Origin: Arcuatula senhousia | Taxonomy: Eukaryota > Mollusca > Bivalvia > Mytilida > Mytilidae | NCBI GenBank assembly: GCA_963971305.1 | Contig: OZ020303.1 | Coordinates: forward strand, 32,724,106 to 32,788,105 | Direction of reading: 5' to 3' | DNA length: 64,000 nt | Part shown: piece after piece, positions 1 to 10,685 of the stretch | Layout: the number at the start of each line of letters is the position of its first letter | How positions within the stretch are numbered: the first letter of the stretch is position 1 | The notes under the pieces: generated by a model | What the model was told of the DNA's origin: nothing | Database searches by the model: none | What the model saw: only the letters and a program-made list of their open reading frames with translations | Position numbers and translations under genes: made by a program

Positions 1-491
1 TTTTTTTAATATTAGTGTATAAAAAGCGTTACCATTAAACTAGGTTAAAATGCGAGATTTGCCAGGAACTAAGAACTACGCTACTGTTATTGTCATCAAT
101 AGTGAAAGCAGATCTAGTAACAACTTGACTCCGTCTGCCAGTTTGTTCACCAGTAAAAGTACTTGTAATCTGATATCTCGAAAAGTATAAAAAGTACAGT
201 CAGTTTCTTATTACACTGCGCATTAAGAATATACAAATAAGATATACAGTGCAGATTTGTAAGACATTTGTGAAAAAATAAAGTTTTGCATGTTGAAAGC
301 CGTTGTCCTATGTAACTCGGCGATGAATTTGAAGACGACAAGTATTTATAGTGGTATTCATGAAAGAACTAATAATTATTTTCAAATAAGTATAAATATC
401 TATTTTATTAATTTTTGTATTTAAAAGTATCCTCTTTAGCCGCGAAGACTTAAGCATGCAATTTCATTTTTAAATGTATAAACATAGTTAC

Positions 492-882
492 CTAAAGCAC
501 ACTTTGTGTTTACATCCCAAATTTTTTGATTCTCTGTGTTGTTGCTACTGTGCCTTTTCCCCGTTGGGACATTGTTAATAAAAAGACAATTCTGGCATTG
601 AACCTTTAAAATACTCCCTAAACCGAATCTATTTTCTCCAACACAATTTGAAAGAAGTAAAGGTTTTTCTTTACACTTCTGACAATTCTCCAAGCCCTTG
701 GCTAAAACCTCCAACTCCACAACACGCCTCCCGTCATTCCACTTCACATCTTCCGTTTTTTCTTCTCTTGAATTCTCCTTTTCTTCTATCTTTTCTGTAT
801 TTCTTTTTCTATTAACGTGGTAAGAATTCCTTTTCGCTATAAATTTACCCTTGCGATCTCTACCGCGGCGCTTTGCGGCCAT
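492..882 (-). CDS. Mutator-like transposase-domain protein, 5' coding exon (partial)
   Basis: The reading frame starts at an ATG at 882 and opens with a very basic stretch (MAAKRRGRDRKGKF, residues 1-14). An acidic/basic low-complexity linker follows, then a cysteine-containing segment with WNDGRRVVELEVLAKGL, CxxC, CVGENRFGLGS and VPTGKRH, and ends at WDVNTKCAL. This order matches the N-terminus of the Mutator-like transposase-domain proteins that are multicopy in molluscs and cnidarians (family recall, not searched). The exon is closed at 492 by a good donor (AG|GTAACT on the minus strand). The catalytic part should lie further left, mostly outside the window, and I could not identify a following exon in 1-491. 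It is transcribed away from the helicase gene, with about 680 bp between the two starts. It could be a live multi-exon gene or an orphan fragment. Confidence 0.6.
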
Positions 883-1561
883 TTTGAAAATTCATTTTTT
901 TTTTCGAAAATGCACGTTCAACGGTATTTTTAAGTGACAATATTTCCCGAACTTTCTGCAAATATGTGGTTTTGTTTTGTTTTTTTGTTTTTTGTTTTTT
1001 TGCTTGTGTTTTTTTTTGCTATTGTTATTGATTTGTGTTTGTTTTTGTTTTGTTTACGATTTTATATAATTATTTTATTCCGTTGTTTTTGGTTTTATTT
1101 CGTTCACACCATGCTTTTAAAAGGACACATTCACTCTATGACCAATTCAAAATAGTGAAAATATACATAGACCTTAAATTTTCTGTAGAAAATTAAGCAA
1201 AGAATAATTCTACGACAATAGTGACAATTTTATAAAGCATAAAATCATCAAAAAAAAAAAAATAGTTAAATCTATATATTAATATTATTGTACTAAACGG
1301 GTTATATATTGAAATGGTTTACGTTTATATTTATTATTAAAACATACAACAACAAAAAACGCCGCCTTCAGGTTTGAAAACTAAATATTTTGTTTCATAA
1401 CGTCAATCCAATCGGAAAACCTCGGCAGATTCCGGTACCCTGCATCAAACCTCGGATGTATAACGATTTGTGATATGCGCTTTCGCCTATGCATTGTAAT
1501 TCGGTTGCCGATTTTAAAACTGATCAGGAAAACCTGACGCTCTGTTTACAAGTTCCCCAAA
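883..1561. promoter_or_regulatory. Divergent intergenic region between Mutator-like and RecQ-like genes
   Basis: This is 679 bp between two divergently oriented start codons. Positions 960-1060 form a T-rich stretch with interspersed G on the plus strand. A more GC-rich patch lies at about 1360-1560, directly before the helicase ATG. It may act as a bidirectional promoter, but I see no clear TATA box or initiator. Confidence 0.35.
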
Positions 1562-1877
1562 ATGGTGACCTTCGATGAATGTGTGGAGTTTGCAATGTCG
1601 AATTGTCCCCTATTTGCTAACTCTGACTTAATATTGAAAGAAAAACAGCTGTTGACTTTAAAGTCTTTATACACTAACCAAGACTGCATATCAGTTTTAC
1701 CAACTGGATATGGAAAAAGTGTAATTTTTCATTTATTGCCTTGGTTTTGCCAACGTAAACTGGGAAGAGATAAGCCTATGTGTGTTATCGTCGTGTCACC
1801 TTTAAACTCCCTAATGGTTGACCAAGTGTTATCACTTCGGAAGATTGGTATAAGTGCATGCTATTTAAATATCACTG
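1562..1877 (+). CDS. RecQ-like helicase exon 1 (Walker A)
   Basis: Start ATG in an A-rich context (AAAATGG). It encodes residues 1-105 plus the first base of codon 106, including LPTGYGKS and the VVSPLNSL motif. The donor is ACTG|GTATGTG. Confidence 0.75.
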
Positions 1878-2823
1878 GTATGTGTTTTTGTCTCTGCTAT
1901 ATTCAGTAGGGTGCATACATATAACTATTGTCAGGCTTTTAATAATACACACCTTATAAGGTTTGCCACTGGAAAAAGTTCGTTTTAAATTATTAATTCA
2001 AAAATAAAATTTCAGTGTCAAGTAGCTGAATACTTCTTCTACTTTGAAAAATGTAAGTTCTTTCAATTCCATAACATTTAACAGTGATAAAAACATGTGC
2101 TACATGTAAGGCACCCTCCTTTTTAGTCGAAATGAAAATGTCGGCCACTTGTACCCATCGTCATGTCGTGAAATTTGTCCTTTACAGATACACTCAGTAC
2201 AGTTACAGTTACAGTTATAAAAATTCAGGTCATTCAAATTTATCCCCTTTTTATGCACATGATTTATTGACACACGTCACTTGCATTGACCTTTGTTCAT
2301 TTGTTCATTTCCAGACTGTTCAAAATTATTTTTCATTTGTCAGACCAAATAAATTTTGTCGGACAGGTCTAACGGCATGGCATTGGCCATAAACTTTTTT
2401 GTAATTTTTTTTTTGAAAATGAATTTCTTCAAAAGTATATTATAATAGATAGGCATCTGATATTTGGTATACAGACAGTTGGGGCAATGGTCTATTCTAG
2501 TGTCACCATGCGTGTGACCTTGACCCAAATTTCACGCTTAAGTAAATAGCTCGAAAAGTATTATAGCTAGGCATCTGATATTTGGTATTCAGACAGTTAG
2601 GGTAAGTGTCTCGGCAACTTTCACAGGGGAGAATTAATAAACGAATAGTTGAATAACTAGGTATTCTGATGGTGCCGACAGGTGAGACATACCTTAGTGT
2701 TAACTCTTTTTTTTAATCCCAGAAATGTTTAATTTATGCCAGTTACATTTTGATTTAATTTTTATAGAACAAATGTGTATTTTTATGACAAACTTGCAGT
2801 TTATTCATGGAATATCATACAAC

Positions 2824-2894
2824 AACCTTGGTAGTATAGTGGATATTACACCTGAATTATTTCAGGAGACTGGGGTTCGAATCCCCACTAAGGT
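2824..2894 (+). tRNA. tRNA-like sequence (tRNA pseudogene or SINE head) in helicase intron 1
   Basis: This 71-nt stretch folds as a cloverleaf. The acceptor stem ACCTTGG pairs with CTAAGGT (one G-T). The D-arm region resembles box A (TAGTATAGTGG), the anticodon stem CCTGA pairs with TCAGG, and the T-arm holds a perfect box B (GGTTCGAATCC). The anticodon loop appears to have 6 nt instead of 7, and no TTTT follows immediately. I favour a degenerate Asp/Glu/Gly-type tRNA pseudogene or a tRNA-derived SINE over a working tRNA. Confidence 0.45.
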
Positions 2895-3099
2895 TTAAAA
2901 AGATACTTCCATTTTCATTTTCACAATAAATGTTTTCCTATAGTAAAAATCAATTTCTCAAATTAATATTTGATGCACACCACCTATTACAACAATTTGG
3001 TCTCACTGCTTTTGGGGGTTTCTATTAAGAAAACATGGCAACTTTTATCATGAAATTTTCACACAATTATTGTGATATTATTCAGATGTGCACCTCTCT

Positions 3100-3260
3100 T
3101 TAGTTCATGTTGCAGATTGTTATTTAGTAATTTTGTATTTTGTGTGTGTTTGTGCTGTTTTTATTTTTATTTGCTGGTTTTGCCTTCAACATTTAGGACT
3201 TTTCTCATTCGGGTACCCCTTTGGTTCCTCATTGCTTCTTTGAAAATTTTAGTGTTTTAA
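3100..3260 (+). repeat. Dispersed repeat fragment (copy 1)
   Basis: A T-rich stretch ending in the landmark TTCGGGTACCCCTTTGG followed by TGCTTCTT. The same landmark recurs at about 6840-6990, so both are copies of one interspersed family of unknown class. Confidence 0.5.
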
Positions 3261-3293
3261 TGTTTATTACATATATGGTATGATTTTTTAAAG

Positions 3294-3501
3294 GTACACA
3301 TGGTACTACATATCAATGTACCACAGATGAGGACAGTGGTGATGAGGATACATCCTCTGACACTTTGGAGTGTGATGTTTCCTTTGACCAACTTGCGAAA
3401 GGAGATTTTAATTTGGTTTATTGCCATCCAGAAGCTACTACCAAAACAAAGTTTTCTAAACTTCTGCGTAGCAAGAAGTATCAAGCTGTTGTGTGTGCTG
3501 T
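3294..3501 (+). CDS. RecQ-like helicase exon 2, part before the insertion
   Basis: The acceptor TTTTTTAAAG is at 3284-3293, and the phase matches exon 1. It encodes an acidic linker (DEDSGDEDTSSDTLE), then FNLVYCHPEA and the run up to the Walker B strand. The frame is cut at 3501/3502 by the transposon, and GTGCTGT at 3495-3501 is the left flanking repeat. Confidence 0.75.
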
Positions 3502-4677
3502 CAGGGATTTAGCTAGGATTTTTCAGGCTTTAGTCACTTTAGCGGCGGGCATAATTTGGACCACATTTTCAGTCACTGTTCAGAGCTAGTAATATTCTAT
3601 CATGTCTATGGTTAATCTTAATTTATAAACTTTTTTTGCAAATGGTCTGTTTGTAATTCATTGATTTCTAATAAAATTTATCTTCTAAATAAAGTATTAT
3701 CCAACATTTACAGCTTTTTTATTTTAGCCAGAATTATATGTATGTTTTTATATTTTATAAATACTAATTATGTATTTCAACACCCCCTCCCCTTTTCCCC
3801 CCAAAAGAAAAAAAAATAACATGAGTAGGAAAAGAATGAACTCTGCAGTTTTTTACTACCCATAATCAAAGAGAGTTCTATTTTATTTATATATAATCAT
3901 AAAATACACAGCATATAAAGATGCAGAATAAATATGTAACCTTATTTAATAAAATCAGGAACGGTTATTTAAAGTTCCTGATAAATAATTAAGTTTTTTT
4001 TGCTTTGGACTAGAGTTATCTTTCTTTTTCTACTAATAAGCCAATATGTTAATTTTCCCGCCAAAAACGTCACATGATCACAGCTCAAATGTAAACAAAC
4101 ACACTCTGGTCATTCATGACCTTTGTAGAAGTTCCTTCTGCATATGTATGGCATATATTCAAATTATTGTATGTTTTGTGCTATTTTATGGATTTAACTT
4201 TTTCCTAGAAAGGTAAATATCCCCATGCATTCATTTTTTTTTCAATAAGACCTTGGCTTTGAAAAATAAACCACGTGGTTGAGTCGGTCATTTTATTTTT
4301 ATTTACATTTCTCACGTTTTGATTGGCTAAATAGAAATTTGCATAATTTCAATTATTCTTAACACCTCCTGTTTTACCTTGTCGGCGGATTTCTTTTATG
4401 TATAAATTTAATTGGCATGAGTTATAAAAGTGTCAATTGATGTCCCCAATGATATCCGGTGTTCACGATCAGCTTGGCTTCGTAAATTAATTAGCCTTGA
4501 TTCATTCACAATAATTGACGAAAGTGACACTGGAATTGACTTTTACCACTGATTTTCGTAAAATAAATTTTACACACTTTTTGAAAATTTAGGTGACGAA
4601 AATGGTTAAATAAATTTTCGCTATTTGAAAAATCTTTTCGCCAATGACGAAAATGACGAGCGCTAGCTAAACCACTG
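3502..4677 (+). mobile_element. Non-autonomous DNA transposon (hAT-like ends) inside helicase exon 2
   Basis: A 1,176-bp insertion. The left end CAGGGATTTAGCTAGG matches the reverse complement of the right end, CAGTGGTTTAGCTAGC, at 13 of 16 positions. GTGCTGT flanks it directly on both sides (3495-3501 and 4678-4684). The right subterminal region (4500-4660) is rich in GACGAAA/TTTCG-type motifs. There is no long ORF, so it is not autonomous. The CAGTG termini suggest hAT, but the flanking repeat is 7 bp and not the usual 8. Confidence 0.85.
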
Positions 4678-4717
4678 GTGCTGTTGTCGTGGATGAAGTG
4701 CACATGATTGCAGAATG
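4678..4717 (+). CDS. RecQ-like helicase exon 2, part after the insertion (DEVH box)
   Basis: It begins with the second GTGCTGT copy (4678-4684) and encodes VVVDEVHMIAEW. The donor is GAATG|GTATTA at 4718. With one GTGCTGT copy counted, this piece continues exon 2 in frame. Confidence 0.75.
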
Positions 4718-4839
4718 GTATTAATATTACATGTAGATCAAAATTCATGCCAATATCATGAATATAGTTGAAGAGAAATCATGCAATTACAAAAAAATCA
4801 TAACGTACAGCTTTTTTTTTCAACTAAAGTATGTCTCGT

Positions 4840-5330
4840 ATGCGGCACCACCAGAAACAAATATTCTAAGTCTAAGTCACTTAACTGGAAAGTCAAGGTC
4901 AAGGCCAAAACATGGAGATGCAGCTGTCTGAACTGAAGTTATTACATGAATATCGAGTTTCATCAATCTAGGACTTATAGTCCTTGAGATATGGAGTGTG
5001 CTTAATATAAAACCTTAACATTGCTATTATTGATAGTCACTGAAAGTCTCAAAAAAGATGAGGATGCATCCTTTGCTGCTACTGGGGCATATGCATACTA
5101 TGTTTCATCAACCTAGGGTTTATAGTTGTTAAGCTGTGAATGGTGTTCATAAAACCTTAACATTGCTAATGTTTTGAAAAAAATCACTCACCCAGAAAAT
5201 AAAGCTCAAGGTCAAAAGATGAGGATGCAATTGTGCCAAGTTACTACTGGGGCATATGCATACCAAGTTTCATCAACCTTGGACTAACACTTAAAGCAAC
5301 ACCTATGTCTCTGCTTCGCAGGTGAGACAA
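4840..5330 (+). repeat. Degenerate tandem repeat, about 170-180 bp period, in helicase intron 2
   Basis: Repeated phrases such as GGGGCATATGCATAC, GTTTCATCAACCT and GATGAGGATGCA recur two to three times. A related sequence occurs at about 57400-57640. Class unknown. Confidence 0.5.
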
Positions 5331-5457
5331 AATCTAACATGTACAGAAAAATCACACAACCTTATGTACCAAAAAAATATGGACATCTGGTGTTGGGGAC
5401 TGCTTTTAGCACCGGTACACAATAATTTGTTATATAAGAAAAAATCTTTTATTGTAG

Positions 5458-6271
5458 GGGAGAGGATTTTCGTCCAGCCTTCAAAAGGTTAGATGAACTG
5501 GTATGTATCTTTGATACAGCGCTCCATTTATTACTGACAGCTACAGCAACTCCATCATCTCTAACTGATTTAACAGAACAAATGAACTTAAAAAACCCTA
5601 CTATCATCTCTGAAAATGTTGACAGACCTAACATATATTTGGAAATACGAAAAAGACTACCAAACATAAAGAAATATGAAAAATATGATGACCTCATACA
5701 GCCAATCGCTTGCGAGTTAAAAGAAAAAACATCATCTTTCCCAATGACAATTATGTATGTGGAAAATTTAGAAGCAATGGGTTATTTTTTTCAATTTCTT
5801 GTTCATGAGTTACAAGATAATGCCTATGTTGGTGAAAAATCACCATATAATAGGATATTTGCTCAATATCACAAAGATTACCCAGAAACAATGAAAGAAA
5901 TTATTATAAAAGAAATAACAAAGCAAATTCCAAAGCTAAGATTAGTTCTTGCAACTGTTGCACTCGGCATGGGACTTAATGCTCCTAGTGTAGAACGTGT
6001 GATTCACTGTAGACCTCCAACAACATTAGAAAAATATATGCAAGAAATCGGCAGAGCAGGTAGACAGGGACAGCAATCTGCTGCTATTATGTATTACAAC
6101 CAAAGTGATATAGCACAAAATCGGAAGGGCATGACAAAAGCCATGATCAAATACTGTACAACACAAGATGCTTGTCTAAGAAACCTTTTAGTGAAATACT
6201 TTGGCTTTGACAAATGTGTTTTCTCTGGACAAAAAGAATACTGCTGTTCCTACTGTAAATCACTGTCTTAA
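5458..6271 (+). CDS. RecQ-like helicase exon 3 (motifs III-VI, zinc cluster)
   Basis: The acceptor TATTGTAG ends at 5457 and the phase joins W|GEDFRP. It encodes TATATPSS, the second RecA lobe with ALGMGLNAPSVERVIHC and QEIGRAGRQG, and a terminal CxxxxxxC...C...CCxxC cluster. TAA is at 6269-6271. Confidence 0.8.
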
Positions 6272-6346
6272 TGAATGAAATTAAATTGTATTAAGCTTTA
6301 TTTGTAATATTTTAAAGAATCCAACATACAACAATGTTGACGTAAC

Positions 6347-6352
6347 AATAAA
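6347..6352 (+). promoter_or_regulatory. Candidate polyadenylation signal of the helicase gene
   Basis: AATAAA 76 bp after the stop codon, the first canonical signal downstream. Confidence 0.4.
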
Positions 6353-6839
6353 TTTAGATTGAACATATTTCCTGCTAAAATGATAAATGCTTACAGCAAG
6401 GATCTAACTAATATGATCTATGTTTCTTGCGTTATTCAATATGCATGTACTACTGAACACACCTATAATCTATAAATTATGAAGCTCATCTTGATATGCA
6501 AATTTCAGACAGAAGATAAAACAAGCATTGAGCTTAACATCACTAGACTCACCTACCATACCATATGGTTGTTGTGACCCTTGTCAGTGAGCGGGAATGG
6601 ACTTAAAACCATTCATCTGTAAGAGGTCACCATCCTTACTGAAAATATAAGTTACATCCAGCATCTGAAGCAAGCATTATGGTAACCAAATCTAGGTGCA
6701 CATACATTGTACAACACCAATATAGTTGATGTGGCACTTGTCATTAATTAGCAAGAATGGGTTCTTACTCTTCCGGAGCACCTGAGTTCACTCTTGTTTC
6801 GACTGGAGTTCCCGTTGTTGATTGATATTCAGTTATTTT

Positions 6840-6990
6840 GTGTTTCCATGTTTTACATGTTGTCTGTTTTTGTCCTGTTCTTGTTGGTGTTTACTGGTTT
6901 TGTCTCTGCCCTTTCGGACTTTTTACATTCGGATACCCCATTGGTACCTCTGCTTCTTAAATAAAGTCCTGACTTGAAAAGATACCTATA
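6840..6990 (+). repeat. Dispersed repeat fragment (copy 2)
   Basis: Shares the TTCGGATACCCCATTGG...CTCTGCTTCTTAAATAAAG tail with the copy in helicase intron 1. The terminal AATAAA suggests the 3' end of a retroposed sequence. The rest of 6272-7150 shows nothing recognisable. Confidence 0.45.
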
Positions 6991-7150
6991 ACTAAATATA
7001 TAATGAACTTTATATTTTGGGAAAAAAAGTGATATCTGTTGATCCGATACATAATAAGTTGGCTGGTTGGCAGCTTTATTTGGGCTGTCTAGACAGATAG
7101 CCAGACAAGTTTATCCCTAGTATATAGAATTTCTTTGCATGGATATAATG

Positions 7151-7630
7151 CTGTATAGCGGGTAATTTTCATGGCGTGCACATTTCTGGAACTCAAACCA
7201 AATAACCATTTTTATTTACAGTGGCATGTATTTTCATGTCCATTTAATAATTAATATTTTCAATACAAATAAATATTGATTCTTTATATTATCACCCCTA
7301 GTAAGGTGAGTTCACATAAAATGGTTTTAAAATAATGGTTTTGGTAAATATTTGTGCTTCGATACGATAATTTGAATAACAAAAATAGAAAACCAATACA
7401 AAACAGAATCCCAACTTGTTTACTTTTTTCTTTGCTGGACAAAACATATCCCATTTAAATGCCTTACCAAAACCAAATCTACATGAATCTTGGTAAGTTT
7501 TGCTCATCTCTCGTGAACTCCTTCAGGTGGGGCTTACCAGGTGTGATTATGTGGTTCTAAATTTCCCAAACGAATAATGGTCGTGAATAAAGCAAAAATT
7601 ACAACCTCACGGAAATTTCCCGCTATACAG
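7151..7630. mobile_element. MITE with CTGTATAGCGGG inverted repeats
   Basis: The left end CTGTATAGCGGGTAATTTTC (7151-7170) and the reverse complement of the right end (7611-7630) match at 18 of 20 bases. The element is 480 bp and non-coding. The right flank starts TA, but the left flank reads TG, so a TA target duplication is only partly supported. It lies just 3' of the DUF6589 exon. Confidence 0.7.
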
Positions 7631-7686
7631 TATTCAATACATACAACAATGCAAAATATAAGTTTGAATATCAAAATATGTGTTCA

Positions 7687-8586
7687 CTAATTTTCCGAAT
7701 CTGATTCACTCTCAAGTTCTGAGGGAATAGAAATGCCTCTCCTCAATCTTTCAACTTTCTTATTAATTATTTGTTTGAAGTGCTGTCTGTCAATATCAAA
7801 AGGAGACTTCTTCAATCCACTGAAATTTTCTAAACATCTACCATTGGTATAATCCCAAATTCTTAAGGGAGTGATAACTTTCAAAATACATTTCACATCA
7901 TCTTCTAAGGAGCGCTTTTTGTGTCTTGTGGTTTTTGATGCAATATTTGTAATTCTGTCAAAGTTATCTACAATATCTTGGATAACAGGTGCTGCTGCTG
8001 TCACTGTTATAATGGCTTTTTCAGTTTTGTTAGACCCTAATCCACGAATTAGCTCTTTAAGAACAAGAACTTCATTTTCTTTTTGAAGATCTGTTGCTTT
8101 ATTACAACCTTTTCGTCCCTTCATATTGACAAAGGATCCATATCTTGTCTTCATTGCCAATTTTTCAGTAAGCAAAATTTCTGTCTTAAGAATATAATCT
8201 ACACATTCTTCTAGGTACTTTGAAAATTTGGAGCAACTAAAGAAAATTGGTATACAAAATTTCAGTGTTATGTTGGTTCTTTCTGAATCACCTTCCCTAA
8301 TAGCATCTTGAAAAGTCAAAATAATAAAAAACCACTGAAGGTACTGAACAACATAATTATATAAATCATCTGAACTTTCTTTTTTCAAAGAAATTTTGAC
8401 TGGTATCATATTGTTCCCCACTGGGATGGGGATGACTGCTCCATTCTGAGCTTGCTCCCTGGTTACATTGAAAACAAATTTCCTGTTGTTGATCATCATT
8501 TCAAACTTGAGCATGGCTCCCTCCACTTGACTTTTCACAAAGTAACACCCATTTCCAATTTGTACATTCAACAGTACCCCAGGGTC
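7687..8586 (-). CDS. DUF6589-domain protein, terminal exon (partial)
   Basis: One 900-bp exon encodes 299 residues to TAA at 7687-7689. It opens after a textbook acceptor (long pyrimidine tract then ATAAG) at 8586/8587. The protein has no signal peptide or membrane segment. The run from LTFQDAIREGDSER through KFSKYLEECVDYILKTEILLTEKLA, RYGSFVNMKGRKG, KENEVLVLKELIRGLGSNKTEKAI and VIQDIVDNFD matches the C-terminal core of DUF6589, a multicopy invertebrate family of unknown function (recall, not searched). A basic segment (RHKKRSLEDD) and an acidic tail (SELESESDSE) follow. Upstream exons should lie above 8590, but I could not identify them. The function is unknown. Many copies sit among repeats, so a transposon origin is possible. 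Confidence 0.65.
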   Translation of the reverse strand, partial: DPGVLLNVQIGNGCYFVKSQVEGAMLKFEMMINNRKFVFNVTREQAQNGAVIPIPVGNNMIPVKISLKKESSDDLYNYVVQYLQWFFIILTFQDAIREGDSERTNITLKFCIPIFFSCSKFSKYLEECVDYILKTEILLTEKLAMKTRYGSFVNMKGRKGCNKATDLQKENEVLVLKELIRGLGSNKTEKAIITVTAAAPVIQDIVDNFDRITNIASKTTRHKKRSLEDDVKCILKVITPLRIWDYTNGRCLENFSGLKKSPFDIDRQHFKQIINKKVERLRRGISIPSELESESDSEN

Positions 8587-8589
8587 CTT

Positions 8590-9620
8590 ATAAGAGAAAA
8601 AAAAAGAATATTAAGATAATCATTTAGCACAGTTTCCTCTTATATAAACAGGAAGAATTTATGCAATTTAACATGTTTGTCTCTAATAAAGGTGACTTTA
8701 GTGGTTTAATTTGGCACACATCATAAATTTCTAATGAAATAACATGTCATAAAGACGTGATGTCTTATTTGTGTTTTTAAACTAAATTTCTCTCCTCAGT
8801 TTGAAAAAAAAATTTCAGCTTCATTTCAAGTTATAAGCCTTAAACTTTAAATTTTACTATGTATTAAAGAAAATTTTACATAATTTCTACAAGCATAAAG
8901 CCTTGGGTGAGTCACTAAAAGCACAGCAGTTTCCTCATTTTATTTTATATGATGTATATTTTTGATAACATTTTGTTCATATACTACACTGATATGCAAT
9001 GACAGTAGCATATGTATCATTCATATTAGATGGAGGTTACGGAATCGGCCGAGTTCTGACGAATGAACGTCAATCATCGAACGCACGATTTTACCGGAAA
9101 ATATCGACGACGTCCAAAGTAACGTCTCCCCTTAAGTGATATTATGGCAATGTTGGTGTAATCTGTTGACATTTGGTTCCCATGCCATGACAGTAGTTGT
9201 AACTAGTCAATGATTTTTCTCAAAATTTGGTAAATTTTATATGTTTTTGACTAAAATGACTGAGTGGACAATTAGCCCACAAAAATATTTAAAATGTGGA
9301 ATTGGTATATATGAGAACTAATGTTTCCAGAAATTATCTTTGTGGGTTGCAGGTCTGCACATATTTCAATCTCAGAAAATCATTATCATTTTAACAATTT
9401 TAAGCCAATTTTGTGTCATTTCATATATGTTTGAATTTTTAATAATTTGCCTGTTCCAATCTGAATCACAAAATCACACCGTTATAATTCAATATCCTAA
9501 CTTTGTCCAATTTAGGGAACCAAACCATGCTCTTATCCTATCTTGTCCTTTGGTATACAGCTTAAGCATGATTTGTACCACGCCTGTCCTTTCCAGGTGA
9601 TTTATTTATTCTAAGTGATA
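8590..9620. other. AT-rich region, no gene recognised
   Basis: The missing 5' exons of the DUF6589 gene should lie in or beyond this stretch. Positions 9027-9130 form a conspicuously CpG-rich patch in AT-rich surroundings. It could be a promoter remnant, an exon or a repeat end. No reading frame is convincing. Confidence 0.3.
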
Positions 9621-9629
9621 GGTAATTAT

Positions 9630-10040
9630 ACCCCAAGCAACAAAGTTGTGAAGGGTATAAGGCTTTTGACTGGTCCGTCAGTCTGTCTGTGATCAAAGTT
9701 TGTGAACACGACTCCTCTTAAACTACTGAACAGAATTTAAAGAAACTGGGTATGCAAGAAATACACCATATGTAGTTGTGCATATTACAGGAATTTTGAT
9801 CCGCAAATTTTTGTGGGAGTTACAGCCCTTTGGACTTAAAAATTTGAAGAAAATCCTTATTACAGTTTGTGAACGCAACTCCTCTTAAATTACTGTACAG
9901 AATTTAACGAAACTTGGTATGCAAGTAGTATAACATATGTAACTGTGTATGTAATCACAAATTTTTAGTTTGCAAAAGTTAACGAGCTCAAGGTTAATTT
10001 TAATAGTCAAATAGCAGAACGCGTGGGGTATGTGAGCGTG
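9630..10040 (+). repeat. Interspersed tandem-unit repeat
   Basis: Starts with a GTCCGTCAGTCTGTCTGTG-type stretch. It then carries two copies of a unit with GTTTGTGAACNCNACTCCTCTTAAA and GAATTTAAAGAAACTGGGTATGCAAG. The same phrases recur across the window, for example near 38970. Confidence 0.55.
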
Positions 10041-10685
10041 CTCACTAAGATTCCTTTATTCCTGATGAGTAACCAGAATTATGGTTTTCGATGAATACAA
10101 ACCAATGTCTCCATATTAAATTTTGATTAACACAAAGTAGATGAATACGGGGAATAATACCTCTTAAGGTTCATGTATAGGTTTGCCTCAAAATGGCCTT
10201 GTTTTAGATTGAATTTTCAGTATGCATACAGCAAAGACTGCATATAGAATTCAAAAATTAACTGAAGCAGGACCTGTGACATTTAAATTTGATTTTACCA
10301 AAAATATTTGCCATGAACGTTCAGTAACATGTCCCCAATATACATCTAAATAGTAGCTTGCCCTTAATCTTAAAAAGTAACATGTCTTTAATATAAATAT
10401 AAAAGTACTAGAATGGCGGTCTTCCATGGAAGACATATGTTGCCTGCATCTTAAAATATTGGCTAGACAGGAAGTAGTTAAGTTACGGGCATATAATCGC
10501 TTTACTACATGAAAATGCTACATGCCAAATATCAAGAGGCTGTGACATGTAGTTGCCCAAGAAAATGTGACAGAAATTTATGTGACACCGCAGGACGATG
10601 GATAGTGTCAAGGTGACTCCTATATTTCGCTTTATCACATGTTGTAGGCGACATAAAAATGATGTCAATATACTTCATACAACTA

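Larger units (their letters stand above)
1562..6271 (+). pseudogene. RecQ-family DNA helicase gene, exon 2 disrupted by a transposon
   Basis: This is a three-exon gene for a compact superfamily-2 (RecQ-type) helicase. Exons are 1562-1877, 3294-3501 continued at 4678-4717, and 5458-6271, all with GT-AG borders. The pre-insertion protein would be 456 aa. Visible motifs in order: a Q-like motif (KEKQLLTL, about residue 26), Walker A (LPTGYGKS, 46-53), Ia (VVSPLNSLMVDQV), Walker B DEVH (178-181), III (TATATPSS), V (LATVALGMGLNAP), VI (QEIGRAGRQGQ) and a C-terminal Cys cluster like the RecQ zinc-binding domain. No HRDC or exonuclease domain is present. A 1,176-bp element splits exon 2 just before DEVH. 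Read through, translation stops at 3587-3589. Any acceptor inside the element's 3' end meets an in-frame TAA at 4668-4670. This allele should therefore give only a truncated ATPase fragment. The remaining exons are intact, so the insertion looks recent. Confidence 0.75.

Noticed and set aside
934..1155. 73-codon plus-strand reading frame
   Set aside because: It is the translation of a T/G-rich low-complexity stretch (poly Phe/Leu/Val), with no family resemblance.
3300..3589. Alternative frames and a C-terminal extension after exon 2a
   Set aside because: The extension after AVVCAV is transposon sequence; other frames conflict with the conserved helicase frame.
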